Origin: Palleronia abyssalis
Lineage (GTDB): Bacteria; Pseudomonadota; Alphaproteobacteria; Rhodobacterales; Rhodobacteraceae
DNA: 64,000 nucleotides
Assembly (NCBI RefSeq): GCF_900302445.1
Contig: NZ_ONZF01000003.1
Location: forward strand, 186,001 to 250,000
Direction of reading: 5' to 3'
Positions 16,967 through 26,136 of the stretch are shown in pieces; positions within the stretch are counted from its first letter, which is position 1, and each line of letters starts with the position of its first letter. A model generated the notes under the pieces. It did no database searches and was not told the DNA's origin. It saw only the letters and a list, made by a program, of their open reading frames with translations. The position numbers and the translations under genes were made by a program.

Positions 16967-18999
16967 TGCATAGCTTCCAGTTGCGTTGACGGTATTTTTA
17001 CCGCGTCGATATTGACAATTTCGTCAGGGTCGATAATGAGTGCGATCTTTCCATCGCCAAGAATGGTTGCCGCAGACACTCCTGCAACTTGACCATAATT
17101 ATTTTCCAAACTCTTAATAACTACTTGGCGCTGATCATATATGCGGTCGACAATCAATGCGCGACGTTCTTGTTCAGCGGACTCCGTTAGAAGTAGGACC
17201 TGGGAAAAAATATCCGCGGGCGTTTCCCTTGGATATCCGAACATGACCGATAGATCGATAACCGGGACGAGAACATCCCGGATGCGGATCATCGATTTTC
17301 CAGGCTCAACTCGATGTATCTGACCAGCCCTGGGTCTAATCGTTTCGAATATCGCCGAGAGTGGAACGACCATTGTCTGTCCAGCGACATCGACGACCAT
17401 GCCGTCAAGTACTGCAAGAGTTAGTGGTAAGCTGATCGTCAATGACGTACCTTGCCCTGCTTCGGATGATATCGCAATCCTCCCTCCGAGTTTTTGAATT
17501 TCCTTATTCACAACGTCCATGCCAACCCCTCGGCCGGAAAGGCTGGTTACGGATTCAGCTGTCGAGAAGCCAGGAGCGAACAAAAGTCTATCGATTTCCT
17601 GATCGGATAGTTTTGCGTTATCGGGCACCATACCTTTTTCTATCGCTTTGGCGAGTACCCTCTTACGATCGATGCCACCACCATCGTCAGTAGCTTCGAT
17701 TACTACCCGCCCAGACCTGTGCTGCGCACTCAGCCTAACATTACCAGAAGGCTCTTTGCCATTCATCACTCGAACCTCTGGAGATTCGAGCCCGTGGTCA
17801 ATCGAATTTCGCAGAATATGCGTCAAGGGATCCACGAGGTGTTCGATAACCGTACGGTCTACTTCTGTTGATTCACCATCCAGCTCAAAGTGAACATCTT
17901 TTCCGGATACATCTGCTGTCTCCCGAACGATCCGAGCCATTCTTTGAAACAGCGTTTTGACAGACTGAGCTCTGAGAGACATTACGCATTCTTGGATTTG
18001 ACGAGTCAAGTTCTTTAATTCTTCTAGTGATTGACCCACCCTAGCACCGCTATCACTTTGAAGGTTGTAGGTGGCTTGACTCAGGACGGATTGGTTGATG
18101 ACAAGTTCGCCTACTAGATTAATCAGATTATCTACGAGCCCGAGGTCAACACGCAATGTCGGCTTGGTCGTCGGTGGCTTATGGGGTGAAGATGTACCAA
18201 CTTCCGTCTTCAGGGCGTCCTCGGTGGCACCCGGTGCGGGATCGGGAACTGCCGGCAAAGGTATGTCGGGCAGATCATCACCCTGGTTCTCCTCTTGTCG
18301 CACGGTCAAATTCAGTTCAGCAAGCCCGTCTATGAACTCGAAGACCTCGGCAACCTCTTCCAATTTGCTGTCGGTCTCAAGTTCGAGAACCAATGATAGA
18401 AGCTCCGAATCTAAATTTTTCGGTATATCGGGAACAGAACGCAGTTCACCCATTCCGGCAAGCTCGCGGAACAAGTGTACTGGGTCATGCCCAAGGTCGT
18501 AGAGCTTCTGCGACGGGCGGAATATGATGTCGAAGATACGTATATCCGGCGCTTCGAAATCCAATTGCATAGGTTCGAAGACGAGTTCATCGGCTTCGTT
18601 CTCAGTAGGGATTTCGCTGGTAGCTAGTGCGCCAATCTCTGTGATCATCGCCTCAAGCTGTTCGGAATTAAAGCTCTCGCCGTTTCCACCGTCGGATATC
18701 AAAGCGGCCAAATGGTCAGCGGCTTTATAGAGATGCCGCACAACCTCCGGAGTTACCGAAATTCGTTCGCTTCGCAGGTCATCCAAGACAAACTCGAACG
18801 CGTGTGCAAACTGCGTCAATGCATCTAAGTTGAATGACGCTGCGCCCCCCTTGACCGAATGAACCGCCCGAAACATGGTGTTCACAGTTTCGCTGATCGC
18901 ATCGCCCGTTTCGAGCTCAGCGAGTCCGTCCGCCAAAGCTTCCAGTTGTTCATCACACTCGACGAAGAACATTTCTTTGATTTCGTCCAAGCTCGACAT
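16963..18999 (-). CDS. cheA: Chemotaxis histidine kinase CheA
   Basis: A 678-residue CheA. Domains in order: P1 phosphotransfer domain with phospho-His H47 in FRAVHSVKGGAASF; an acidic linker region in place of a clear P2 (about 110-290); P3 dimerisation (about 295-360); P4 HATPase with N box LTHILRNSIDHGLE, G1 TDDGGGI and G2 GRGVGMDVV; and the C-terminal CheW-like P5 domain. It autophosphorylates and passes phosphate to the CheY proteins. The gene is AT-richer than the chromosome average, with short spacing to cheY and overlap with cheW. Confidence 0.95.
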   Translation of the reverse strand: MSSLDEIKEMFFVECDEQLEALADGLAELETGDAISETVNTMFRAVHSVKGGAASFNLDALTQFAHAFEFVLDDLRSERISVTPEVVRHLYKAADHLAALISDGGNGESFNSEQLEAMITEIGALATSEIPTENEADELVFEPMQLDFEAPDIRIFDIIFRPSQKLYDLGHDPVHLFRELAGMGELRSVPDIPKNLDSELLSLVLELETDSKLEEVAEVFEFIDGLAELNLTVRQEENQGDDLPDIPLPAVPDPAPGATEDALKTEVGTSSPHKPPTTKPTLRVDLGLVDNLINLVGELVINQSVLSQATYNLQSDSGARVGQSLEELKNLTRQIQECVMSLRAQSVKTLFQRMARIVRETADVSGKDVHFELDGESTEVDRTVIEHLVDPLTHILRNSIDHGLESPEVRVMNGKEPSGNVRLSAQHRSGRVVIEATDDGGGIDRKRVLAKAIEKGMVPDNAKLSDQEIDRLLFAPGFSTAESVTSLSGRGVGMDVVNKEIQKLGGRIAISSEAGQGTSLTISLPLTLAVLDGMVVDVAGQTMVVPLSAIFETIRPRAGQIHRVEPGKSMIRIRDVLVPVIDLSVMFGYPRETPADIFSQVLLLTESAEQERRALIVDRIYDQRQVVIKSLENNYGQVAGVSAATILGDGKIALIIDPDEIVNIDAVKIPSTQLEAMQ

Positions 19000-19001
19000 A
19001 T

Positions 19002-19373
19002 TCAGATCCTCGCTACACGCCGTATAGCCGCAATAAGTTTCGAATCCTCAAACGGCTTCACAATCCACCCAGTCGCCCCACTATCACGTGCACGTACTTT
19101 TAACGAATGGTCGCTTTCCGTGGTAAGAACAAGAATCGGAACGCTTCTATATTGCGGCATTTGTCTAACTGCGGTAATTACTCCGAAGCCATCCAAATTT
19201 GGCATGTTAATATCGGTAATAATGACGTCTGGATCGGCATCACTTACGCTAGCAACTCCAACTTCACCATCTTCCGCAGTCTCGACGTCGAATCCTGCAC
19301 CTTCCAGTGTAGCGCGCACGAGATTGCGCATCGTACGAGAATCATCTATTGCTAGCACCTTCAGATTGCTCAT
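19002..19373 (-). CDS. cheY: Response regulator CheY
   Basis: A 123-residue single receiver domain, starting MSNLKVLAIDDSRTMRNLVRATLEGAG as in canonical CheY proteins. Phosphoacceptor Asp is in VIITDINMPNLDG, conserved Thr in VLTTESD and Lys in WIVKPFE. It is located between the STAS gene and cheA, ending two bases before the cheA start. It is the likely motor-directed output of this pathway. Confidence 0.93.
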   Translation of the reverse strand: MSNLKVLAIDDSRTMRNLVRATLEGAGFDVETAEDGEVGVASVSDADPDVIITDINMPNLDGFGVITAVRQMPQYRSVPILVLTTESDHSLKVRARDSGATGWIVKPFEDSKLIAAIRRVARI

Positions 19374-19642
19374 TGGGATTCCCCTTTTTCTCTTGCGAGG
19401 TCTGCCAGGCCCAAAAGCTGCAGATCGTCATATAATTCCGGAGATGCATTAATCCGTACTGTATAGTTCGATTTCAGCTGTCTTTTATGGAAAATTAGTA
19501 ATTCTTGCGCACACAATCCACCCAATGCTTGTACTTCCGTCCCGTCGAGTTCGGCGTCCCCGGATGCAGCAGCGAGGCATTCCCTCAATGCTTCGGCATC
19601 CGCCGACTTAAGTGTTTTGGGGAGTTTTATTGGCGGTATCAT
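19370..19642 (-). CDS. STAS-domain protein of chemotaxis operon
   Basis: A 90-residue protein that looks like a small STAS/anti-sigma-antagonist-type domain: KTLKSADAEALRECLAAASG, DGTEVQALGGLCAQELLIF (the region that carries the phosphorylatable residue in SpoIIAA-like proteins) and a C-terminal helix. Proteins of this kind are frequent next to cheY-cheA in alpha- and gammaproteobacteria. It overlaps cheD and cheY by four bases each, so translation is coupled. Its exact role is not established. Confidence 0.75.
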   Translation of the reverse strand: MIPPIKLPKTLKSADAEALRECLAAASGDAELDGTEVQALGGLCAQELLIFHKRQLKSNYTVRINASPELYDDLQLLGLADLAREKGESQ

Positions 19643-20199
19643 CTTCTACCTCCATCGAAAAATTGAATATCGTCTTTCACGTCAGCTTTATGGGAGCACT
19701 GAGTATTGCCAGGATCAAATTCCCGGACGAACAGTTGACGCGCTCTTCCAGTTGTCGGGGCATATTTCAGACGACGGGCCATTAGCCCTCCTATGCTGTT
19801 GGCGATGCAGGGTATCCCTTCGTCGTCAAGAAAGGATAATGCAAAGGCTGCATTCTGCTGTCCTATTGAGTTGGCAACATCTCCCATCATGGCCCCCCCA
19901 AAGACCTTGGCCTGCAGCCGAGGTTTCCTAGCTCCAAGCTTTAGAAGTCCATTGATGAGTACTTCCATTGCGTGTAAACCATAACGCTCCGACGAAACGG
20001 CGGCCGATCGTGCGTAAGGCAGAAGAAAGTGGTTCATTCCGCCAACGCCTGCTACGGGATCGCACATGCAGGTTGCTACACATGATCCTAGGAGTGTCGT
20101 CATTTCGATTTCCGGGCAATCAGAGACGCGGCACTCGCCTTGAACGACAGAAATTGTTTTTCTGGTTCTATCAGAATTTTGTAATTCATCTTTTGACAC
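19639..20199 (-). CDS. cheD: Chemoreceptor glutamine deamidase CheD
   Basis: A 186-residue CheD that deamidates chemoreceptor Gln residues and can modulate CheY phosphatases. The catalytic Cys C40 lies in LLGSCVATCMCD and the catalytic His H57 in GGMNHFLLP. The FGGA motif is in QAKVFGGAMMGDV. In this operon it is the only recognisable receptor-modifying enzyme besides CheR, because cheB is missing. It lies 27 bases after the chemoreceptor stop. Confidence 0.93.
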   Translation of the reverse strand: MSKDELQNSDRTRKTISVVQGECRVSDCPEIEMTTLLGSCVATCMCDPVAGVGGMNHFLLPYARSAAVSSERYGLHAMEVLINGLLKLGARKPRLQAKVFGGAMMGDVANSIGQQNAAFALSFLDDEGIPCIANSIGGLMARRLKYAPTTGRARQLFVREFDPGNTQCSHKADVKDDIQFFDGGRR

Positions 20200-20226
20200 C
20201 CTCTGCCCTCTTCAATCCCGGCCGAA

Positions 20227-22785
20227 TCAGAAATCGGTCCACATTTCGACGGCGTTTGACGACGCCGCGTTTCCCGACACAAACGCGAGTTTTGGGGCGT
20301 GCAGTTGGCGAGTTGGAGGTTGGACGGCCGCAGAGGTCTTACTCACGCTTCCGAAACGGAAGCGGCCGATCGTTGCGACAAGCGTCTCGGCATCGTTGCG
20401 GAGGGCTTCGCTTGCCGCAGTCGTTTCCTCCAGCCGGGCGGCGTTATTTTGCGTCGATTGATCTAGTTGTGTAACCGCAGAATTGATTTCTTCGAGGGTT
20501 TCGGACTGGCTGCGGGCCGATTTTGCGATTTCCGTCACCCGAGTCGAGATATCGGTGACCGAAGAAACGATATGGCGCAGAGCGTTTCCGGTTTCCCCCA
20601 CAAGCGAGACGCCATCCTTCACTTGGGTTCGGGATTGCTCGATCAAGGAATTGATCTCATTTGCGGCGTCGGAAGATCGCTGCGCCAATGCTCGCACCTC
20701 GGATGCAACAACTGCGAAGCCCCGCCCGGCATCGCCGGCTCGCGCTGCTTCGACCCCGGCATTCAACGCCAGGAGGTTCGTCTGGAACGCAATGTCGTCA
20801 ATAACCCGAATGATCGACGCAACACGTTCGGACGAGGCAGCGATCTCGTCCATGGCCTGGACGGTACGTACAACGATCTCTCCGCTGGATTCTGCGTTCT
20901 GGCGTGCCTCCGAGACCATCGCCGAAGCTTTGTCGGCGCCTTCTGCTGCGGATTTCACGCCTCCGGTCAGATCGTCCAGTGCGGCTGCCGTCTGCTCAAG
21001 CGTGGCAGCGGTGCTTTCGCTGCGCTGCGAGAGGATCTCGGCGGTCGCACTGATATCCTTGGATTCCGACCCGATGTTGTTCGCCCGGTCGGCGATCTCC
21101 GACATGGCCTCGCCCAACATTTTGACCGTATCATTAAAATCTTGGCGCAATTCTTCATACTTGGCCGCGAATTCCGTCTCTATGGAGGCGTCCAGGTCGC
21201 CATCGGCAAGACGGCTCATGCCGCGTCGCAGCTCGTCGACGACGACAATCCTTTCGCGCTCGGCGGCGTCCTGTCTATCGCGTGCAATCTGCAGCTCGCG
21301 CTGGGCTTCGCTGACATCTCGACCCAGCAGAAGCACCCGCTCGACCGTTCCATCGGCGTCGCGGATCGGGCTGAAGCTGGCTTCGATATAGATAGCGTTG
21401 GGGCCTTGGTCGCCGATTCTCCACAGCCCGTCAAAGCCGTCTCCCTGGGAGAGACCGCGCAGGACCGCATCCATGGTCAGACCGTCCTTCATGGGATAGA
21501 TGTCGCGGCATAGATCAAGGCGGGTCTCCCCGTCAGGCCCACCGAACGTCCGCTGCACCAGCGCGTTGGCCTCCAGAATGGACCCGCGAAGATCAAATTC
21601 CGCGTTGAGCTGGGTCGCGTCGATGGCAGCGAAGGCCGCTTTCCGGCGAAACTCTCCGGTAACGTCGGCCCATTCAAGGACGTAGCCGGTTACCGTGCCG
21701 TCTTTGCCTTCGATCGCCGTCACAGCCAACTGGATGCGGCCTTTACCGAGCCGGATGACAGTTGTCGATGTCGTCTCCTGGGAAGCCTCAAGGCTCTGTT
21801 GCATGTCCTCGAAGGCGCTGCCGATGAGGCGTTGAACCGGCTGACCAATAAGGTCCGTGGATTCGTCTTCGTCCACGCACCCGTGCAGCATCCCCTCACC
21901 GACGGACAGAAGATTGCGCATTGCGGGGTTCACTGCCCGGATTTCACCACCCGTATCGGTAAGCATCAACGCCCCGGATGCCCCCTGGAACGCCGCTTCG
22001 GCGTATCGGGCCTGTTCTTCCAGGCTTGCGACTGCGGCCAAGTCGGTTCGAAACGCGTCGACCGCGCGGCTGACGGCGCCGAACTCGTCCGCGCGCATTC
22101 GGTCTTTGCTGGGTACGGAATAGTCCCGCGCGCTCAGCCGTTCGACGTCACGACGAAGGCGTTTGAGCGGATTCACAACCAGCGGGCCAAAGGCGAACAG
22201 AGCACCGACCAAACACAATATGCCGATGCCGGCCGATACGAGAACGGCGCGTGTGGACGCCGCAGTCCGGACGGTGTCAAGATAGGTCGGATCCCATTCG
22301 ACGGCCAATGCACCGACCCGCCGGCCATCGGGCAATTCCAAAGGGAAGCCCACGATGCGGTCGGAGATATCTTGAACCCCGCTGAATTCCAACGCGACCC
22401 CTGCTGCGCTGTCCAGTTCGCTGACCTTGGATGCTGTTCCCACGCGCAGAACCGGTTGGCCGGCAGCGTTCGAAACGGTGGCAGCCACGATCGCTCCGTT
22501 GGACGTCATGAGCGTGTCGCGAAGCATCTCTCCCGCGGCATCGAGGCGATCGAACGCGACAGGCGGAGCTAGTGTATCGCCGATGAGATCGACAACCACG
22601 CCCGCATTTCCACGGGCCACAGTTTGCATGACGGTGTCGGAGCCGCGCGAATGCAGTAGGTCCAGCGATATGCTGACGGCGGCAATGCTGGCGAAAAGGC
22701 ACAGGCCGATCTTCACGGCGACCGAACGGTGAAGCGGAATCTTGGAATCAAATTTCATGGTTTGTTTTTCGGCACTGGGCTGCAT
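20227..22785 (-). CDS. Methyl-accepting chemotaxis protein with HAMP and PAS domains
   Basis: An 852-residue membrane chemoreceptor. Approximate order: TM1 (about 15-40), short periplasmic Cache-like domain with [21 protein letters not shown]2 (around [20 protein letters not shown]), HAMP, two PAS-like domains, coiled coil, and the signalling tip [20 protein letters not shown]. The last five residues MWTDF fit the xWxxF tether pattern for CheR/CheB. ATG 22783-22785 overlaps the preceding stop as TGATG; the internal MKFDSK start (22758) is an alternative. GC content is near the chromosome average, unlike the genes downstream. Confidence 0.92.
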   Translation of the reverse strand: MQPSAEKQTMKFDSKIPLHRSVAVKIGLCLFASIAAVSISLDLLHSRGSDTVMQTVARGNAGVVVDLIGDTLAPPVAFDRLDAAGEMLRDTLMTSNGAIVAATVSNAAGQPVLRVGTASKVSELDSAAGVALEFSGVQDISDRIVGFPLELPDGRRVGALAVEWDPTYLDTVRTAASTRAVLVSAGIGILCLVGALFAFGPLVVNPLKRLRRDVERLSARDYSVPSKDRMRADEFGAVSRAVDAFRTDLAAVASLEEQARYAEAAFQGASGALMLTDTGGEIRAVNPAMRNLLSVGEGMLHGCVDEDESTDLIGQPVQRLIGSAFEDMQQSLEASQETTSTTVIRLGKGRIQLAVTAIEGKDGTVTGYVLEWADVTGEFRRKAAFAAIDATQLNAEFDLRGSILEANALVQRTFGGPDGETRLDLCRDIYPMKDGLTMDAVLRGLSQGDGFDGLWRIGDQGPNAIYIEASFSPIRDADGTVERVLLLGRDVSEAQRELQIARDRQDAAERERIVVVDELRRGMSRLADGDLDASIETEFAAKYEELRQDFNDTVKMLGEAMSEIADRANNIGSESKDISATAEILSQRSESTAATLEQTAAALDDLTGGVKSAAEGADKASAMVSEARQNAESSGEIVVRTVQAMDEIAASSERVASIIRVIDDIAFQTNLLALNAGVEAARAGDAGRGFAVVASEVRALAQRSSDAANEINSLIEQSRTQVKDGVSLVGETGNALRHIVSSVTDISTRVTEIAKSARSQSETLEEINSAVTQLDQSTQNNAARLEETTAASEALRNDAETLVATIGRFRFGSVSKTSAAVQPPTRQLHAPKLAFVSGNAASSNAVEMWTDF

Positions 22786-23345
22786 CAAAATGAAAGGCTG
22801 TCGAGGCCGAAGGTGACGGCTCCGACCGGCTCACCGCTGTCGGGATCGAGCAAGGTTCGGGACGCTTGCACCGCGTACACCCCTGTAGACGCGTCGAGTT
22901 CTACATCGGAAGTGTGTGCGCCGGTCGGACCCGCGCCGAACGTTTCCTGGTGTTTGGCCTCGTCCCCCTGCCAGTAGTCAGAGGTGATGCCACTGATCGC
23001 CGCGTTCAGACCCACGGTATCCATCACGATGATCTCGGCGATCCGACCCTCGCTTTCCTTCACCATCATGCGCAATTGCATCGAGGCGTCCGATCCGGTC
23101 AGATTTGAAATGAGGGGTCTGGACGCTGACGCGATTTCCTGCCGCCACGTTTCATCGAGCGCGATCACATCCGCTTCGGTCACGCCAGCGTGGGCCTCGT
23201 TGGCGTTCGCGACCGCAGCCATGATGGCCGGGGACGCCGCAATCAGGTCCATCTGACGGGTGACGAAGTCCTGCATGGGGTCGGCGGGAACCGCCGTACT
23301 ATACCCAATGAATGCGAATGCGGTTGCAAGGGTCGTGCGAAGCAA
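22785..23345 (-). CDS. Stand-alone periplasmic Cache/PDC-like sensor protein
   Basis: A 186-residue secreted protein. A TTG start (23343-23345) preceded by GGAGG gives a signal peptide ([21 protein letters not shown]); the frame extends further upstream but without a better start. The mature part resembles an extracytoplasmic PDC/Cache sensor: [28 protein letters not shown] followed by [12 protein letters not shown]. It has no membrane anchor or signalling domain. Its stop overlaps the chemoreceptor start as TGATG, so the two are made together and it probably acts as a ligand-binding partner of that receptor. Confidence 0.78.
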   Translation of the reverse strand: MLRTTLATAFAFIGYSTAVPADPMQDFVTRQMDLIAASPAIMAAVANANEAHAGVTEADVIALDETWRQEIASASRPLISNLTGSDASMQLRMMVKESEGRIAEIIVMDTVGLNAAISGITSDYWQGDEAKHQETFGAGPTGAHTSDVELDASTGVYAVQASRTLLDPDSGEPVGAVTFGLDSLSF

Positions 23346-23408
23346 ATCCCAGTCCTCCGGTTGGTGCCGCAGCGGCGACAACTTTCCGAAAGACCATGCG
23401 CGCGATGA

Positions 23409-23425
23409 TTTAAGGTTGCCTTAAA
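23409..23425. promoter_or_regulatory. CtrA-type box TTAA-N7-TTAA upstream of chemotaxis operon
   Basis: The perfect palindrome TTTAAGG-TTG-CCTTAAA contains TTAA-GGTTGCC-TTAA, an exact match to the CtrA response-regulator consensus TTAA-N7-TTAA. It lies about 65-80 bases upstream of the TTG start of the first gene of the chemoreceptor operon, a normal promoter distance. CtrA controls motility and chemotaxis genes in Rhodobacterales, so control of this operon by CtrA is inferred. Confidence 0.6.
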
Positions 23426-23481
23426 GCCCGCCGGGAAACGTCATTTCACCCGTGGCACAATCGCGACAATGCGAGGGAAAA

Positions 23482-23558
23482 TGGTGCCGGCGGAGGGATT
23501 CGAACCCCCGACCCTCGACTTACAAAATCGCCGCTCTGGCCATCTGAGCTACGCCGGC
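23482..23558 (-). tRNA. tRNA-Thr (anticodon UGU)
   Basis: Read on the minus strand, the 77-nt sequence starts GCCGGCGTAGCTCAGATGG and ends in GCCGGCACCA with an encoded CCA. Acceptor arms GCCGGCG/CGCCGGC are perfect, the T arm contains GGTTCGAATCC, and the anticodon loop TTTGTAA gives anticodon TGT, which reads Thr ACN codons. The gene sits between the chemotaxis operon and the ABC permease gene. Confidence 0.93.
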
Positions 23559-23577
23559 CCGCGACATGCCCATACCG

Positions 23578-25227
23578 TCAGCGGTTTGCGCGTGCAAGGA
23601 TTGCAACGGCCGTCAGCCCCACGAACGTCACCAGCAGCGCCGCCGGCGCCGCGTCGCCGATCCGCTCGAGCGATGCCTGCTCGTAGACCCGCGTCGCCAG
23701 TGTGTTGTAGTTGAACGGACGCAAAAGCAGCGTTGCCGGAAGTTCCTTGACGCAGTCCACGAAGACCAGAAGCAGGGCCGTGGCCAGTGATCCGCGCATC
23801 ATGGGCAGGTAAATCGCGCTCAGCGCGCCGCCGGCCGTCCGCCCCAATGCGCGCGCGGCCATGGGCAGGCTGGGCGAGACGCGGCCCATCGCGGCGTCCG
23901 TCGCCCCCTGCGCGATCGCGAAGAAGCGCACCGTGTAGGCCAATACGATTGCCGCGGCCGAGCCGGTCAGGATCAGCCCCGGATCGGTGCCGGTGATCGC
24001 CAGCCAAAGGTCGGCGACCCGGTTGTCGAACCACGCAAGCGGAAGAAGAAGCCCCAGGCCCAGGACGGCCCCCGGAGCGGCATACCCAACAAGGGTCGCA
24101 GGCATCAGAAACCGCGGCAAAACCCGGCCCGACAGTCGCACCCCATAGACCAGGAACAGCGCACCCCCGACCGTCAGTACGGCCGCGGCTCCCCCCGTGA
24201 CAAGGGTATGAAGTGTGGCGCGCGCCAGATCGGGGTCCGCCCATCGGTCCGCGGCGCCGACCGCGTGGCCGGACAGGACCGCTACCGGCAGGACAAACCC
24301 CGCGGCAAACGGAATCGTGCAAAGCACGAAGGCCAACCAACCCCAGCCCCCCCGAATTAAAGTCCGCCCCGGCCGGCTTTCCGAGCGGCTGAGCGCATAG
24401 AACCGCGACCGGCGGCGCGAGAGCTTTTCGAGCATCACGAGAACGAACACGAGCGTAAGGATCACACAGGCGATCTGAGCCGCCCCACCGGCGTTTCCCT
24501 GCTCCAACCAGACGGTGAAGATGCCGGTGGTCAGGGTCTGCACGCCGAAATACTCGACTACGCCGAAATCGTTCACGGTTTCCATCATGACGACGGCGGT
24601 GCCCGCGGCGATGGCCGGACGGGCCAGTGGCAAGCCGACCCGCCAGAACCGCGCGACATGCCCCGCCCCCAGCGCGCGGGCCACGTCGAAGCTCTGGGCC
24701 GACAATTCACGAAACGCGGCCCGGGCCAACAGGTAGACATAAGGATAAAGCGCAGCAGAGATCACGAGGACCGCGGCCCAGCGCGACCGTATTTCCGGAA
24801 AGGCGTAGTCGCGCGCGCTATGCCAGCCAAAAACCTGGCGCAGGCCGGTCTGCACAGGTCCAGCATATTCCAGGAAATCGACCAATGCGTAGGCCCCCAC
24901 GTAGGCCGGGATCGCCAGCGGCATCAGCAGCGCCCATTCCAACCAACGCACGCCCGGGAACCTGTACATGGTCACCAGCCATGCAGTGACGGTGCCCACC
25001 ACGGCCGACAGCGCGCCCACGGCCGTCATCAGGATGACCGAATTCGACAGATAACGCGGCAGCGTTGTCGAGATGAGGTGGTGCCAGATGTCCTGGCTAG
25101 GGTTCAGTGCCAGCCAGACGACCGTCAGGATCGGCAGAAGCACAAGGGCCGCAATCACCGCCGCGCCCAGCGACCAACCGCCCGGCCCGCGCCGCATCGC
25201 GACAATCTGAGTGATCTGCTCGGTCAT
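23578..25227 (-). CDS. Iron(III)-type ABC transporter permease (FbpB/SfuB-like)
   Basis: A 549-residue permease made of two fused membrane halves with about 12 transmembrane segments. Each half carries an EAA loop: ARALGAGHVARFWRVGLPLARPAI in the first, ARALGRTAGGALSAIYLPMMRGS in the second. The C-terminus includes DCVKELPATLLLRPFNYNTLA, characteristic of Fe3+ permeases FbpB/AfuB; thiamine ThiP-like transporters are the alternative. ATG 25225-25227 is preferred. No cognate binding-protein or ATPase gene is adjacent in the window. Confidence 0.88.
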   Translation of the reverse strand: MTEQITQIVAMRRGPGGWSLGAAVIAALVLLPILTVVWLALNPSQDIWHHLISTTLPRYLSNSVILMTAVGALSAVVGTVTAWLVTMYRFPGVRWLEWALLMPLAIPAYVGAYALVDFLEYAGPVQTGLRQVFGWHSARDYAFPEIRSRWAAVLVISAALYPYVYLLARAAFRELSAQSFDVARALGAGHVARFWRVGLPLARPAIAAGTAVVMMETVNDFGVVEYFGVQTLTTGIFTVWLEQGNAGGAAQIACVILTLVFVLVMLEKLSRRRSRFYALSRSESRPGRTLIRGGWGWLAFVLCTIPFAAGFVLPVAVLSGHAVGAADRWADPDLARATLHTLVTGGAAAVLTVGGALFLVYGVRLSGRVLPRFLMPATLVGYAAPGAVLGLGLLLPLAWFDNRVADLWLAITGTDPGLILTGSAAAIVLAYTVRFFAIAQGATDAAMGRVSPSLPMAARALGRTAGGALSAIYLPMMRGSLATALLLVFVDCVKELPATLLLRPFNYNTLATRVYEQASLERIGDAAPAALLVTFVGLTAVAILARANR

Positions 25228-25292
25228 GCGGCTAGATAGGTCAGCACGCGGGGCGGTGTCCAGCAAACCGGGACAGACCAGGGGGAAACTTC

Positions 25293-25739
25293 ATGCGCAT
25301 TGGCGTGATCTCGGATACACACGGGCTTCTCAGGCCCGAGGCTTTGGCCTGTTTGGACGGTGTCGACCATATCCTGCACGCGGGCGATATCGGGCGGCCG
25401 GACATCTTGCCCGCCCTTGCCAAGATCGCGCCGGTTGTTGCGATCCGTGGAAATATCGATACCGAAGACTGGGCGGCTGGCCTGCCACAGCAGATGCAGC
25501 TGACGTTTGCCGGCCAAGGAATAATGATGATCCACGACCTGAAGGACCTCGGGACCGCGCCCAAGGACGTCTCGGTCATCATCTCGGGCCATTCACACAA
25601 GCCGTCCTGCACGTGGTCTGACGGTATCCTCTACCTCAATCCAGGCAGCGCGGGGCGGCGGCGGTTCAAGCTGCCGGTCACTCTGGCGATCCTGACCCTC
25701 GGCCCCGGGATCGAGGCCGAGATCGTCACTCTCGTCTAA
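25293..25739 (+). CDS. YfcE/MJ0936-family metallophosphoesterase
   Basis: A 148-residue calcineurin-like phosphodiesterase. Metal-binding motifs in order: ISDTHG (N-terminus), HAGDIGRPD, RGNID, IHD and ISGHSHKP. It ends in YLNPGSAGRRRF, typical of the MJ0936/YfcE group, which hydrolyses phosphodiesters in vitro and has no firm physiological role. It is divergent from the permease gene and convergent with gapR (three bases between stops). Confidence 0.9.
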   Translation: MRIGVISDTHGLLRPEALACLDGVDHILHAGDIGRPDILPALAKIAPVVAIRGNIDTEDWAAGLPQQMQLTFAGQGIMMIHDLKDLGTAPKDVSVIISGHSHKPSCTWSDGILYLNPGSAGRRRFKLPVTLAILTLGPGIEAEIVTLV

Positions 25740-25742
25740 GCC

Positions 25743-26006
25743 TCAGCTCATCCCGAGCGCTTCCATGTACATCTCGAGCACCGCCTCTTCCTCGGCAATG
25801 TCGTCCTTGTCGCGCTTGCGCATGGCGATGATCTTGCGCATCACCTTGGTGTCGTAACCGCGCCCCTTGGCTTCGGCCATGACTTCCTTCTGCGCGTCGG
25901 CAATGTCCTTCTTCTCCTGTTCGAGTCGCTCGAACCGCTCGATGAACTGGCGCAGCTCGTCGGCCGTCACCTTGTAGTTGCTGTCGATCACGCTTGCGTC
26001 GGACAT
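25743..26006 (-). CDS. gapR: GapR-family (DUF2312) nucleoid-associated DNA-binding protein
   Basis: An 87-residue protein with the DUF2312 pattern: NYKVTADELRQFIERFERLEQEKKDI, then AEAKGRGYDTKVMRKIIAMRKRDKDDIAEEEAVLEMYMEALG. In Caulobacter, GapR is a tetrameric clamp on overtwisted AT-rich DNA ahead of replication and transcription forks. ATG 26004-26006 gives the normal length; the longer upstream frame is not supported. Confidence 0.93.
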   Translation of the reverse strand: MSDASVIDSNYKVTADELRQFIERFERLEQEKKDIADAQKEVMAEAKGRGYDTKVMRKIIAMRKRDKDDIAEEEAVLEMYMEALGMS

Positions 26007-26136
26007 GGTCGGCCGCCCCTTGATGTGAATATGCACGGGGGCGGGTCCTACGCGGACCCGTGGTGTCTGGCAAGGGTGTTGCCGCCCGGACCCCGATGCC
26101 CTATCGCGAGTCCGCGACGGCGGCACAGGGGTGACC

